A DNA stretch of 64,000 nt from Stachybotrys elegans (Eukaryota; Ascomycota; Sordariomycetes; Hypocreales; Stachybotryaceae): contig JAGPNK010000009.1 of assembly GCA_020746835.1 (NCBI GenBank), positions 1,922,001-1,986,000 of the forward strand. The letters are read 5' to 3'. How positions within the stretch are numbered: the stretch's first letter is position 1; each line of letters begins with the position of its first letter. The notes beneath the pieces are model-generated. The model was not told the origin of the DNA. It was given only the letters and a program-made list of their open reading frames with translations, and ran no database searches. Below are positions 1-10,102 of this stretch, piece after piece. The position numbers were made by a program, and so were the translations under genes.

Positions 1-717
1 TAGATACCAAGATCCAGCAATGCACCCCCAGCTAGCTCACTGCTCGCTAGTCTGTGGGAGTCATCCAGTGCTAGGTTTCCAGTCTCGTCGTTGATGTTGA
101 AGCTGAAATCACCTACCACAGATTAGACATATTTCCCATTCCACAAATATATTGCCCACTCACCAGTTACCCTATGGATGTTTCCGATAGCACCGGAGGA
201 GATCAGGTCCCGTATCTCAATGCTGGAGGGGAAAAACCGAGTCCAGACGGCTTCCATGAGAAACAGACCCTTTAAGCGTGCTGTCTCGACGAGCTTCTTT
301 GTTTGAGAAGCTGTGACAGTAAACGACTTCTCACAGAGGACATGCTTGCCAGCCTCAAGAGCCAGCATTGTATTCTGGAAATGGTGGCTATGCGGGGTGG
401 CCACATAGACGATGTCGACGTTGGGGTCGTTGACTAGCTCGGCGTAGGAACCATAGCATTTTGCTGAAGCTGGTCCTTTGATGCGCTTGATAAAGTCGGT
501 AGCCTTGTCACTGGATCGCGATGCGCCTACAGCAACGATCTCATGTCGGACATCTGTGACGCCTCGTATGGCCGGGTTGGTCAAAAGGTCTTTGGCAAAG
601 GCTGGGCACACGGGGTCAGTTGTCTTCGCCATGACTAGTATACGGAGGAAGCTCACTCTCGGCGATTCCACCCGTAGCCATGATGCCCCATTTTGCCACA
701 TACTGAGTGTCGCTCAT
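1..717 (-). CDS. Dihydrodiol dehydrogenase-like oxidoreductase (GFO/IDH/MocA family), 3' end missing
   Basis: NAD(P)-dependent oxidoreductase of the GFO/IDH/MocA family, resembling dimeric dihydrodiol dehydrogenase / xylose dehydrogenase of fungi. The start chosen is the ATG at 717-715, because it gives the usual N-terminus (KWGIMATGGIAE, Rossmann glycine motif) joined to FAKDLLTNP. Exon 1 is 717-657, exon 2 is 601-164 and exon 3 runs from 112 off the window edge. The introns 656-602 (GTGAGC...CAG) and 163-113 (GTGAGT...TAG) keep the frame. Visible family motifs are VDIVYVATPHSHH, the substrate/cofactor lysine motif GKHVLCEKS, and MEAVWTRF. Exon 3 continues into DETGNLALDD and ELAGGALLDLGI, as in relatives. 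The reading frame is clean. The substrate cannot be told from sequence, and the C-terminus lies outside the window. Confidence 0.86.
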
Positions 718-1412
718 CGTGCAGGTGTATGTTTGACAAGTTTGTTTTTCGTGGCCTTGGTGATGGAGGATAGAGGCATGTGATGTCATGTCGTGCGGGG
801 TTTAATTCATGGAGAGCCAAGCACCGCGGGATTCCATCTGCTTCAGCACAGTCAGCCAGATCTCCACAGCCAGACTACACATCATTAATAACAGTAGATT
901 ACCTATCGGAGAAGACGCTGATGGCCTTGAAGCATTGTGTGAAAATTGGCCAGTCTTCGTATGCGTATGTTGGAGGCATTTAATTCTACCTTTTCTACCC
1001 AAGTCGTATCATACAATTATTCTTCGTTATGAACCGTCCATCGCAGTATTGTTATATTCCTGGCTAACTACTGACGAGAGCTACATAACTGGATTGCATT
1101 TAAAGCAAATAGCTCTTCTTAATTCCCCTACTATTCATGACTGCTTTGGCTCCTGGTGCTAGTTGCCAATCCTATTCTCTTTGCCTTTAGTATCACGACT
1201 TCTTCCACTTCGGACTGGATACCCCTTCTTTTATGGCACTGGAAGTTTCTGTTCTTAATATTATCTTTCAACGAACACTTTTCGCTACTTATTGTGTATG
1301 GATTGTTGATGTTGGCTCCGGCCCCTAGGAATAATGAAATTCATGGGCACATGGATGTAGTAATGCACGTCTATTTTCTTTCTCTACCTTTACATTCTTC
1401 CAATGATAGAAA
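718..1412. other. Intergenic, AT-rich
   Basis: Upstream region of the oxidoreductase and downstream of the decayed acyltransferase. It contains only short open frames with no recognisable protein. I see no repeat or RNA gene. Confidence 0.5.
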
Positions 1413-3552
1413 TCATGAGAGAACATGTGCTTCTAACCCACTAGCAATCTCCAGATTTTGGCATACAGCCTCTGTGTAATCTGGGATACCACAGTGTTTG
1501 TATACGCCGTCGTTGCCATGTATTAGAAGTCCACATTCGCTCCAAATGTCTGGCTTCCCAAGTCCGTCCTCATGAATCCAATCTTGAAGTTCTGCTCGAC
1601 CCCATCCCGACGGGTAGCATTCCACGCATGAGTGTGGAAGAGACCTGAGGCCTCGCTATTAGTCTCGGGTGTCAAAGACGCGAAGAGCACTGACATATGC
1701 CTTACAAAGCCCCGGCTTCGTGCAGCAGCGGTAAGGGTCTGATAATATCCTCTCAACGTGGCGAAGAAGTGTTCACGATAAAGGCGCAGTGCTTCCTCGG
1801 TAACTTGGTTAGCTTCTGCTGCTGTTTGACGTGCCGCCTCTTCTACAAAGGTCCGCACTGGAAGGGACACCGTTTGCATCCATTCGAGACGCCCGCTTTC
1901 ATAGTTGACAAGAGAAACATTCTTCCACTCTGGCCTGATCTCCTTGTCTACCATATATACGGCCAACAGGGCGATGATACTAGCCGTAGTGTGCGGGGAT
2001 ACCCGGTATACGCGGAGATGGTCGATTGCTAATGCTTCTGCTACAAAGCATCAATGACCAGTATCTTTAAAAGAACTACACTGCAGCTGAACATTCTAGA
2101 TGCTTTGGAGAATAGGGGTCGGCAAACTAAAGACCAGTTGGTGAACTATGTGTGGTGCGAGAGCAACTGGGCCAGTGGCATCTGTCTCGTCGCTGTTTAA
2201 TAGTGTGCGAACAATGTGTTGGTGCAGCATACGAACATCGAGGGCGTCGAGCTTTGTGTGCTTATTGATACCTGCTGAAAGACAATTTGCTGTCACCGCA
2301 AACTGGACAGGCTTATCCAGCCACCGGTTCGCAAATCGCCGACCATTCCCACCTAGCAGGAACTGGCTATGGCGCTCCCCCAGGCTCAATGGCGATTCGT
2401 CATCAAGACCGACCACGAACATGGCACGGTCGATGGCGTCCAGTGTTGCGCTATTCTGAGGACTGGCCTCGAGCTCTCTGCGAACCTGCCGTTCGACTGA
2501 AGTTTTCGACTTGCCCCAAAGCTGCATTGGCTACATCAAAGAATGACGAGGATACTCACAATATACCATAGTTGGCCTCAATCGAGTGTATTTTCTAACC
2601 AATTGTTGTCTATTGATCTGATATCGTCTTTATCGTCAGAGGGGGCCTCCTCGAAGTCACTGGTCTGTATCCCATTGGGGCACACGAACGGGAAATCCCA
2701 CATACCATAGTTGGCGATTTGCAGCAGCCAGGGTGCACACACGTGGTACTGGCTCTTCTGATAGATGTATCATCTGGTCAAATGCCGCTTGTACTGCGGG
2801 CACTACCAGCGGCACATCCAAGTCTGGGAGATGCAGCTGAAAGACGTGCCCGCGCCGGAGGACAAGCACAGTCGGACTTTGCTCGTACTGGCTCATACGG
2901 TCCGTCTCTGCGCGGGGAAGACGAGTAGCACAGAAAAGCCCCTCCTGGGAGTCTCCCGACAACGAATTCGGTTCAGGGTGTCTCTAGGGATCTGCCCTGC
3001 CGTAAGTCGACGAGCGAACTCAGCGGCGGAAACTGTCAAAATGGCAGCCCTGAGTGTCTGCGAATGTGTTGGTGCATCGACGGGATGCACTATGGTAAAT
3101 TCGCTATAGTCTTGTAGTGGCTCGCGTCTCTCGAGATAAATGTGTTACTCATACACGTCTGCCATGACAGAGGCGGTGGATTCTTCCACCTTTTGTTAGA
3201 GCGAGGGGCCGATGCCGTCTAGGAATGCTTGCACTTGTTTGGACGTAATGTCTTGATCGTCGGCAGAGTCTATACCTACGCGAGGCTCTTCAAAACCCCG
3301 AAGAGCATCAGAAAGGTGAGGAATGGGCAACGAGGCCAAGTGACAAATTCCAATAACCTTGGTGCCATGCTCGACATCCTCATTTGTGACGGTTCTGTTT
3401 CCCACATGTTCCTTATCATTCACATGAGTATTTATACCGTTTTTCTTGGTGACTGGACGTCGTGGGAGGTTTCCGGTTGGCATAGTCGGGATCGAGATGG
3501 CCTTGTCAGCTAGAGCTCGAATTGTCTGGAGAACAGAGAGCAGCGCTGGCAA
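1413..3552 (-). pseudogene. Choline/carnitine O-acyltransferase pseudogene, interrupted by a short repeat
   Basis: Consecutive reading-frame pieces follow the order of a choline/carnitine acyltransferase. The N-terminal piece has LASLPIPHLSDALRGFEE and QAFLDGIGPSL (near 3340-3200). Then come YLERREPLQDYSEF, GLFCATRLP and VLVLRRGHVF (2930-2800), NRWLDKPVQF with KLDALD (2370-2250), and C-terminal GRLEWMQTV to GVYKHCGI (1880-1470). Breaks seen: an in-frame TAA at 3198-3196 after GPSL, a TAA at 3147-3145, a TAG at 2098-2096 just before an otherwise normal intron, a frame change near 2960, another near 1560, and a 125-bp insert at 2577-2701. Two of the stops sit where CAA or CAG would fit, so C-to-T change is likely. 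The active-site histidine region is not obviously conserved. The family assignment rests on motif order. A full gene would have encoded roughly 600 residues. Function is presumed lost. Confidence 0.75.
2577..2701 (+). repeat. Dispersed ~125-bp repeat, copy A (inside the acyltransferase relic)
   Basis: Nearly identical to the copy at 47920-48050 and related to those at 30973, 32981 and 37164. It is bounded by a perfect 14-bp direct repeat, ATACCATAGTTGGC, at 2563-2576 and 2702-2715, which looks like a target-site duplication. Read on the minus strand it begins GTATGTGGG (including the flank) and ends GAG, and it stays open as WDFPFVCPNGIQTSDFEE. No terminal inverted repeats are seen. Confidence 0.85.
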
Positions 3553-3816
3553 GTGGAGATTAGTCTGGGCATAGACGCACCGTCGGCCTTTTCACTGGTC
3601 AAATCTGCAAGGGCAAGAGCCAGGGTCAATCATGTTGGGCCTGGGCGGACTGACGGAGGTATTAATACTTAGATACTCCCTACCCGAACCCTGATGATGC
3701 CCAACCGTGTGGCACCTACAGACTCTACACACCATCTCCAACCTCGGATAAGCCTCACGGGTACTTTGGTTCCCCCTTCTCCCCTGCTGTATAGCCGCCA
3801 ACCACATCGATTCTCA

Positions 3817-5151
3817 ATGAAGCAGTCGGCGCTATACGCGGTGCTGCTGTTCTGCGGCTTCAGAGCCTTTGTCGCTCACGCCCAGGAAGCGCCACCCTAT
3901 CGAGAGGCGCTTCTCTCCCTACACCAGGCCCTTGTCGAGATACCATCCGTCACCAACTCGGAGGCTGAAGTCGGCGACTTCCTCATGGAGTACCTGGCAG
4001 AGCAAGGCCTCGTAACCGAGCGCCAGCATATTCCATCATCCAACGACACAGTGCCGCGGTTCAATGTGATTGCATGGCCAGAAGATCGGCCAGCCGGTTG
4101 GTCCAGGGTCGTTGTGACAAGCCACATCGACACGGTGCCACCACACTTCGGATACTCCCGCTCGGGTCCAGACCCACCGACGGCCGAGACGGTTATTGCC
4201 GGCCGTGGCACAGTTGATGCAAAGGGTAGCGTTGCAGCTCAGATTATTGCCCTGACAGAGCTGCTGTCCGAAGGCCTTATTACTGGCGATGATGTTATGC
4301 TAGCATTCGTCGTCGGTGAGGAAGCAGGCGGTGCTGGCATGCAACACTTCTCCAACATCATGGCAGAGCAGCCGCACCGACCACGAGCCGCCATCTTTGG
4401 TGAGCCCACTGAAGGCAACCTAGCATGTGGCCATAAGGGCATCCTTGGCTGCTATGTTTCGGCAACGGGTAGAGCTGGCCATAGCGGCTACCCTGAGTCA
4501 GGCAAGAGCGCCAACGAGGTGCTTATGCGCGCTCTGGTCAAGGCCCTGGATGCAGACCTCGGCTCCAGTGAGAGGTATGGAAACACAACCATCAACGTGG
4601 GCGAGCTGCAAGGCGGCATAGCCCTCAATGTAATTCCCGCTGCTGCCACTGCAGGACTTCTTATCCGGGTCGCTATTGGGCCAGAGGCGACTGGCTATCA
4701 GATTGTTCGAGAGCGACTTGAGAGCATATTTTCAAGCGTGGATGACGAGGCCTTCGAGTTCGAGTGTCCTCATGGCTATGGGGCCATTTTCCTTGAGTGT
4801 GATGTTGAAGGTTGGTTCTTGATCTCTTTTCAATACTGCACTGTCCCAAAGCATATTCCCCCAAGGCCTAGCTTGAGAATCGTGCTGTGGTGAACGGCAA
4901 TCAAGTCGCTCGTGGTGCGGTGTTTTTACAGGGACTCATGGCTGATATACTTCATAGGTTTTGAGACAGCCACAATGAACTATGGCACCGACATTCCTTT
5001 TTTCCGAGGCAACCATACAAGCTATCTCTACGGCCCCGGGAGTATTCTGGTTGCTCACACCCCGGACGAAGCAATCACAGTCGGTGACTTAGAACTTGCT
5101 GTCGAGGGCTTTAAGAGGTTGATCTTGCATGCTGTTGGGAATTCTAGCTAA
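3817..5151 (+). CDS. Secreted M20-family metallopeptidase (carboxypeptidase-like)
   Basis: Zinc peptidase of the M20 family (ArgE/carboxypeptidase-like), matching the fungal group annotated as probable secreted carboxypeptidases. Two exons, 3817-4810 and 4958-5151, encode 395 residues. The 147-bp intron ends ATAG and joins CDVEG to FETATMNYGTD. I chose the ATG at 3817 rather than earlier in-frame codons because it starts a good signal peptide (residues 1-22, cut after AHA). Metal-site motifs are in order: SHIDT (H103, D105), GTVDAKG (D134), VGEEAGG (catalytic Glu 168 / ligand Glu 169), GEPTEG (E196), and C-terminal VAHTPDEA carrying the last ligand His. The dimerisation segment GHSGYPESGKSANE is present. 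No damage is seen. It is likely to trim peptides outside the cell or in the vacuole. The substrate is unknown. Confidence 0.88.
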
Positions 5152-5293
5152 CTGCTCGTTACTTCAACATTACTCAACTATTCCACTTCGTTCCATGGAC
5201 TTGACGCACCCAATAGCATGATCACAGGAACGGGGAATCTCATTTACGAAAACTACCTAGTATAAGAAATATATCTTAGCCACCTGGCTTAGC

Positions 5294-6448
5294 CTACGAG
5301 CGAGCAGCCCAGTCGGAAATGGACCTTTTACTTTTCTTTGACTCTCCTCGGCGATGAACTCGACGCTGCCCGTGTAACGGCGTGGCATGGCGACGCCGCT
5401 TCTTATCGTCAAACACTTCCGTTTTCACTAAACTGGAATCATCTGTATCACCGCTTGGGGCCTGATCTGTCGTTGCTTCCTCAACCATCAGTTCAGCCCC
5501 CAAAAGCCTTCGATTTTTTGATGTTGGTGGTGCCGCGAGGCCGACTCTGGATATTGCCCACTCCAACCATCCCTTATTTGGAGGGACCCATAGCCCAATA
5601 TCCAATACAAATCTTCGCTGCGTCTCGGGCAGATTTATCCAGACGAGCTTCTTGTCACTGTTGATTCTGCCTTCTATGACAAAATCGCCAATACTCTCTG
5701 GGATCTGTACTGGGTCGGCAACAAGAATAGGCTGGTATGCTGGAATCAGGAGATGTAGTTTGATCGGCAGACTTGGTTGTCCCCTCTTTGCAGCCTTTTG
5801 CTCTTTATTCAGGCGACGCTGCCTCTCCGCCATCATGAAAGCGAAAACAGTATCGATCTGGTTTGTGTAGCCACCAAAGCGCGACCCGAGCGGCTCCTTC
5901 TCAAGGAGATGGTAAAATTCTGGGTACCAATCGTTGTCAGGGTGGTACAGAAAAAAGCAATGGTCGCAAACCGGGTCGTCGGCAGTCTCTCCCAACCGTT
6001 GGCGAATCATTTTGTAGACATAGCCAGGAAATTCCTTTTGTGCCGTCAGAGCCGTCTGGGCGGCGAGCGTTGCTGAGATGTCCTCGAGTTTGGCGGCGAT
6101 GAGGTGAAGCGCCTGGATTCCCTGGTACGTCTGGACAGCGTGGATGCCAATTCCGGCTGTCGTCGCTATGGTTGAAAAGTAGGTGAAGGTTGCCATGTTG
6201 TCGCAAAACGATTTTCCCATGATCTGCATCGAGGGAATGAACTGGTTGGCGCCATCGAGCAGCTGGCAGGCATTCTCGGTCCCCTTTCTCACATTCTGCA
6301 GCGTCTCGCCCAACTTTAAGAACTCGTGGCTCGCTTGAATCGTTCTCACCAAGGGGATAGCCTCGGCGACCTTGGCAGTGACATTTTGAATCACCCTTTG
6401 GCGTGTACTTTTGCTGCTCCAGGGCCACGACCGACCACTTTCCGACAT
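5294..6448 (-). CDS. Hypothetical fungal protein, 384 aa, intronless
   Basis: One uninterrupted frame of 384 codons with no catalytic motif I recognise. Residues about 25-150 look helical and partly hydrophobic, with a glycine/alanine stretch (TTAGIGIHAVQTYQGIQ) followed by AAKLEDISATLAAQTAL, suggesting an amphipathic or membrane-touching helical domain. The middle has a compact Cys/His/Trp-rich patch (CDHCFFLYHPDNDWYPEFYHLLEKEP is split here as CDHCFFLYHPDN and DWYPEFYHLL) that I know only from uncharacterised fungal proteins. The last 40 residues are strongly basic (KKRRRH, RRVHRRGESKKSKR), which could be a nuclear-targeting or nucleic-acid-binding tail. The neighbours give no hint. It is probably a real gene because codon use is even and the frame is long and clean. 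The function is unknown. Confidence 0.72.
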   Translation of the reverse strand: MSESGRSWPWSSKSTRQRVIQNVTAKVAEAIPLVRTIQASHEFLKLGETLQNVRKGTENACQLLDGANQFIPSMQIMGKSFCDNMATFTYFSTIATTAGIGIHAVQTYQGIQALHLIAAKLEDISATLAAQTALTAQKEFPGYVYKMIRQRLGETADDPVCDHCFFLYHPDNDWYPEFYHLLEKEPLGSRFGGYTNQIDTVFAFMMAERQRRLNKEQKAAKRGQPSLPIKLHLLIPAYQPILVADPVQIPESIGDFVIEGRINSDKKLVWINLPETQRRFVLDIGLWVPPNKGWLEWAISRVGLAAPPTSKNRRLLGAELMVEEATTDQAPSGDTDDSSLVKTEVFDDKKRRRHATPLHGQRRVHRRGESKKSKRSISDWAARS

Positions 6449-8149
6449 TTTGTATGATGCGTGACGCTGGTGAAGCAGGCGCGTAATAGAAGTGTAGCGT
6501 GCAATGCATGTGGCGGGATGACAAGGAGCTGTTGGGCATAAATGGGAATATGACTAACCCCGAATTGGCGGTGAGCTGCCTAAGCGACGGCCAAGGATCA
6601 TCTGCCCCTTTTCACCCCTACCAGACTAGCTTCTTTGTCCTTTAGGGTAAGCTCGGCAGTCCAGCCTCATTTTCAGCCGCCACGTCACAGCCCATAAAAT
6701 CCAACATAGGAGATGTTGATTCACTAGTGTTTCTGTATTGCGTGACTTATGTATGGCTTTCCTCTGCCTCCTGATCGCCCGAGCAAGGGTGTTAGTTGTC
6801 TAAGCTCCAGTGATGACTTCTCCGCTATTCACCTCGCAGACTTTTACCCACCCCTAATTAATGAAAACATGATAGTGAATAACGATATGGTCCGCGGCTG
6901 GGAAAAGGAACAATAGTGTAGCACGGCTTCGCTTTGTCATTTGGGCGCCAGAACCCTGCGATGCCTAGAGCAGTAGAATAAGAAATGCAACCATCATTTA
7001 TGAGTCATTCATCTAAAAGAAAAAGGTATAAACATTTTGCGCATTCAGACTCGACTTAGTGCGATGAGGTCGCTGTGGTAGCGACCAGCCATTTTAATAG
7101 TACCATCATCAGAATTCAGGACAAGCCCCTGCGTGACGACAAAGAATATTTAATCATTGATGTAGAAAAGGAGCAGGACTGGACTTTCATAGCTTCATGG
7201 ATTAGCAGGTCTGTACTAGAAGTGGCTTAAGAACTGTAGATCCTTGCGCTAAGGTGAAGTCTCAGCCACGTGCTGAGGCTATTGGGTTAGTGGATAAGAG
7301 TGATCTTTCTTGTCTTAATCCAGATCAGAAACTGAAACCTAATATTGTATGTTGGGTTCTTCCCCATAGAATGTGGTTACGATTTAATCTTTCGCTCCAT
7401 CTGCGGCATATTTGGTCTTGCAGCTCATCCTCTCTACAATGTGGAATGTGGAGGGGTCATTAAACGGTAGTCTTGTCATTATTCATCCGATTTGTTGAGA
7501 CAGAATCATTCTCTGGACTATGAGGGACAGAGAATCATGGACTGCTTAGCGTCCGAGTGAGGTAAGCTAGATTCAACCTTGACTGACATTACAAGGGACG
7601 AAAGAACTGACCATATGATGGAGTAGGTGCGTGTAGTGAGGAAAAACGAACAACAGTATATGCGGACAATAGTGGCCTTGCTACCCTCAGGAGGGGCTGA
7701 CTATATATATAAGTATAGTCGAAAGCCCAATGGAATACCAAATGGAAGTAGGAGCAGTCAGAACCGACCGGCCCCCATGAATCCTGAGGGGGCCGTCCAA
7801 GCCATGCATGCGCCCAGCCTTGATACCAGAGATAGTCTGAGCAATAGCGGTCCAATAAAAGAGTGTGCCAAGTATCTATTTTAAAATTGGGTTCTTCATC
7901 TTCTAATCGCGCGCGCAGTTGGAATGAGTGCTTTGAGAAGTGCAAAAGTGACGTAGTGCTTGTGGACAAATACGAATTTCTCCAACCAATAGAGCGATTC
8001 TAGGTGTAGCTGATAAGAAGTGCAGAAGTTTGATATATATACCTGAGATACTGCCCCATCAGTTGACCGGTACAGCGGGCTTAAAAATTTCACCTTCCAC
8101 TCGACCATATCCTGCTCAATCTGGAGCAGCATCCATTAACTTAGCAGCG
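6449..8149. other. Intergenic with one short dispersed repeat
   Basis: No supportable gene. Open frames are short and unlike known proteins. A 35-bp motif at 7615-7649 recurs at 14051-14085. A small palindromic TA-rich block (near 7700-7720) resembles a promoter or LTR fragment, but no element ends were found. Confidence 0.5.
7615..7649 (+). repeat. Short dispersed repeat, copy 1
   Basis: Shares GAGTAGGTGCGTGTAGTGAG and flanking bases with 14051-14085. The two copies are alike over about 35 bp and then diverge, although both continue into TATA-rich DNA. They could be ends of a degraded element. Confidence 0.6.
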
Positions 8150-9416
8150 ATGGACACACCGGCTGTACAGCCACCTGACGGCCTGCATTCAAATTTTGAC
8201 AATCCACCATCAATGCATGAGTTGGTCCTCGGATTTACTATTGCTTGCGCATGCATCACAGTAGCATGTATCGGAATCCGCACCTACACAAAGGCGGTGA
8301 TTTTGAGAGCTTTCAAGCACGAGGATTGTAAGAGGCAAATATGTTGTGTTCGAATGCTGACCCAGTAAGACGTAGCTATACTTGCCATGATAAGCCTCGA
8401 TTACACTAGAAACCATTAAACGGCTAACCAGCTAGTAGGCTAGCTCGATAGGATTTTTCGCTCTATGCTTCCACGTCTCGTCAATCGGATACAGCCGCAA
8501 CATGTGGAACATCCGGGCTACAGACATGCCTAGAATACTTTACGTAGGAACCAACCACAACCTACTGGTTTTCTGCCTACTGATGATTTACCAGCTATTC
8601 AGTTACGTCCCTCTTTTATACGCCAAATCGATGGGTCTTGCCAAATACTTTTTATGCGTCCAGCTGAAGCGGATATTTTGCCAAGCGGTAAGAGGACCCG
8701 TCTGGTGGGCTCTACAGATGACCATCGTCATCAATACCTTGTTTTACGCCATTATATTCATCATCTTTCTCTGTCAATGCATACCGCGCGAGAAGATATG
8801 GGACAATACATTTGATGGGGTTTGCATCGACTATGCAGCTAGCTTTGTGGCATGTAGAGCGATCAACTTGGTGCTTGACATCGGGATCCTGGCTGTACCA
8901 ATCTGGGCTGTCTGGCACCTGCAAATGACATTCAAGCACAAGATAAAGCCACTCCTACTATTCGCGATAGTTCTTGTAAGTGAAACTTCTATTGCAAAAC
9001 TATTCTGACGTTGGAAGGACTTGCGTGATAGCCACCGTTTCCATGGCCTATCGATTTCCCATTATCACTGGCGATAATGTTTCGGTAGCTACCACAAGAA
9101 TTGGTATCCTATGGTGAGTGGATCGTTCTACAAATACATTCTCTAACTTGAATTCAGCGACCTTGAATTCGCTGCAATAATTACGGTTGGATGTACGCCA
9201 ATGTTTCCACGATTTTATGATCATCATCGAAGATCACTTTCTGGCGACGCATATGGCTCTATTTCTGCATCTACAGGCAGTGTTGGAACTTCCCCTACGA
9301 CCTATGACCACCCAAAACAAGCAATGGTAGGGAGAAGCCATAACAAATTGGCAAATTCCCACATAGATCTGGATATGAGGCAAACACTAAGACTATCAGA
9401 GAGTCGATCAGTGTGA
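8150..9416 (+). pseudogene. Rhodopsin-domain/PTH11-like integral membrane protein, probably damaged
   Basis: Seven-helix membrane protein of the fungal rhodopsin-domain family (many are called integral membrane or PTH11-like). The N-terminus is MDTPAVQPPDGLHSNFDNPP, followed by the first helix and GIRTYTKAVILRAFKHED. Later pieces are FFALCFHVSSIGYSRNMW, LLYAK, LKRIFCQAVRGPVWWALQ, a helix ending CQCIPREKIWD, and WAVWHLQMTFKHKIKP. The tail ends at 9416. Two problems are visible. The second intron has normal branch and acceptor sites (GCTAACC, GTAG before 8435), but its expected donor reads ATAAGC (near 8389) instead of GTAAGC, a G-to-A change. After the GTAAGT donor at 8976, the downstream exon (TCVIATVSMAYRF) is not in frame with any acceptor. 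I therefore call it a probable pseudogene. An unusual splice form cannot be excluded. Confidence 0.6.
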
Positions 9417-10102
9417 GGATAGAAGAGTACATATGTGACTCAAACTGTCTACCCAGTGTAAATCATGCTATCGAATACTATATGGGCAGGCGAGGTTGGG
9501 AACCAGGGCCGCAGGATGAAAGACAGCATGAGCACACGGCAATCAGGACAGGGTCTCAGGGGAGTTGAATATCTTGGTCTGCAAGACACGAAAATGGCCC
9601 TCTCACAGAGGATAGATGCTATAGTAAATATAAATAAGATTGTATCCGACGAACGCTATGTATATGCATTGAAGCCACTCTATCAACCGTAGGCCCCCTA
9701 ACTACATTGTATGCTTATATGTAGTTGCTGCCGTTGCTGCTACTGTTACCCCCTTAAATCATCTAGCCTTTTGAGTACCTAGTGTTGCCAGGTGCTTAAT
9801 GGTAAACGGAAAGATAGTGAAAGGAGCTATCTTGAGCCGCACTCTATATTTTTGACCCCGAAACTGAGCCGTGAATGTAAGGATTGCAGCTACAAGTAAA
9901 GGTTATTGTCATGGCTGTAGACAAAGGTCGTTAAGGTTGTTAGCGAAGGTCAGAATTGAGATCGAGGCTGCTGGCATTACTGGCAGCAGCAATGGACTGG
10001 GAATGCCTTTAGTATAATGTCTGATCTCCCTTGGCACACCGTCCCTATTCGAAAACACGCCTGCCACAGCGTTCCTGCCAATCCTGATTGTTATCTGAGA
10101 AG
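9417..10102. other. Intergenic
   Basis: Lies between the 3' ends of two convergent genes. A 75-codon open frame at 9465-9692 resembles nothing I know. No repeat or RNA gene is seen. Confidence 0.5.

Noticed and set aside
7589..7969. 126-codon minus-strand frame
   Set aside because: Crosses the TA-rich block and a short repeat; no protein-like composition.
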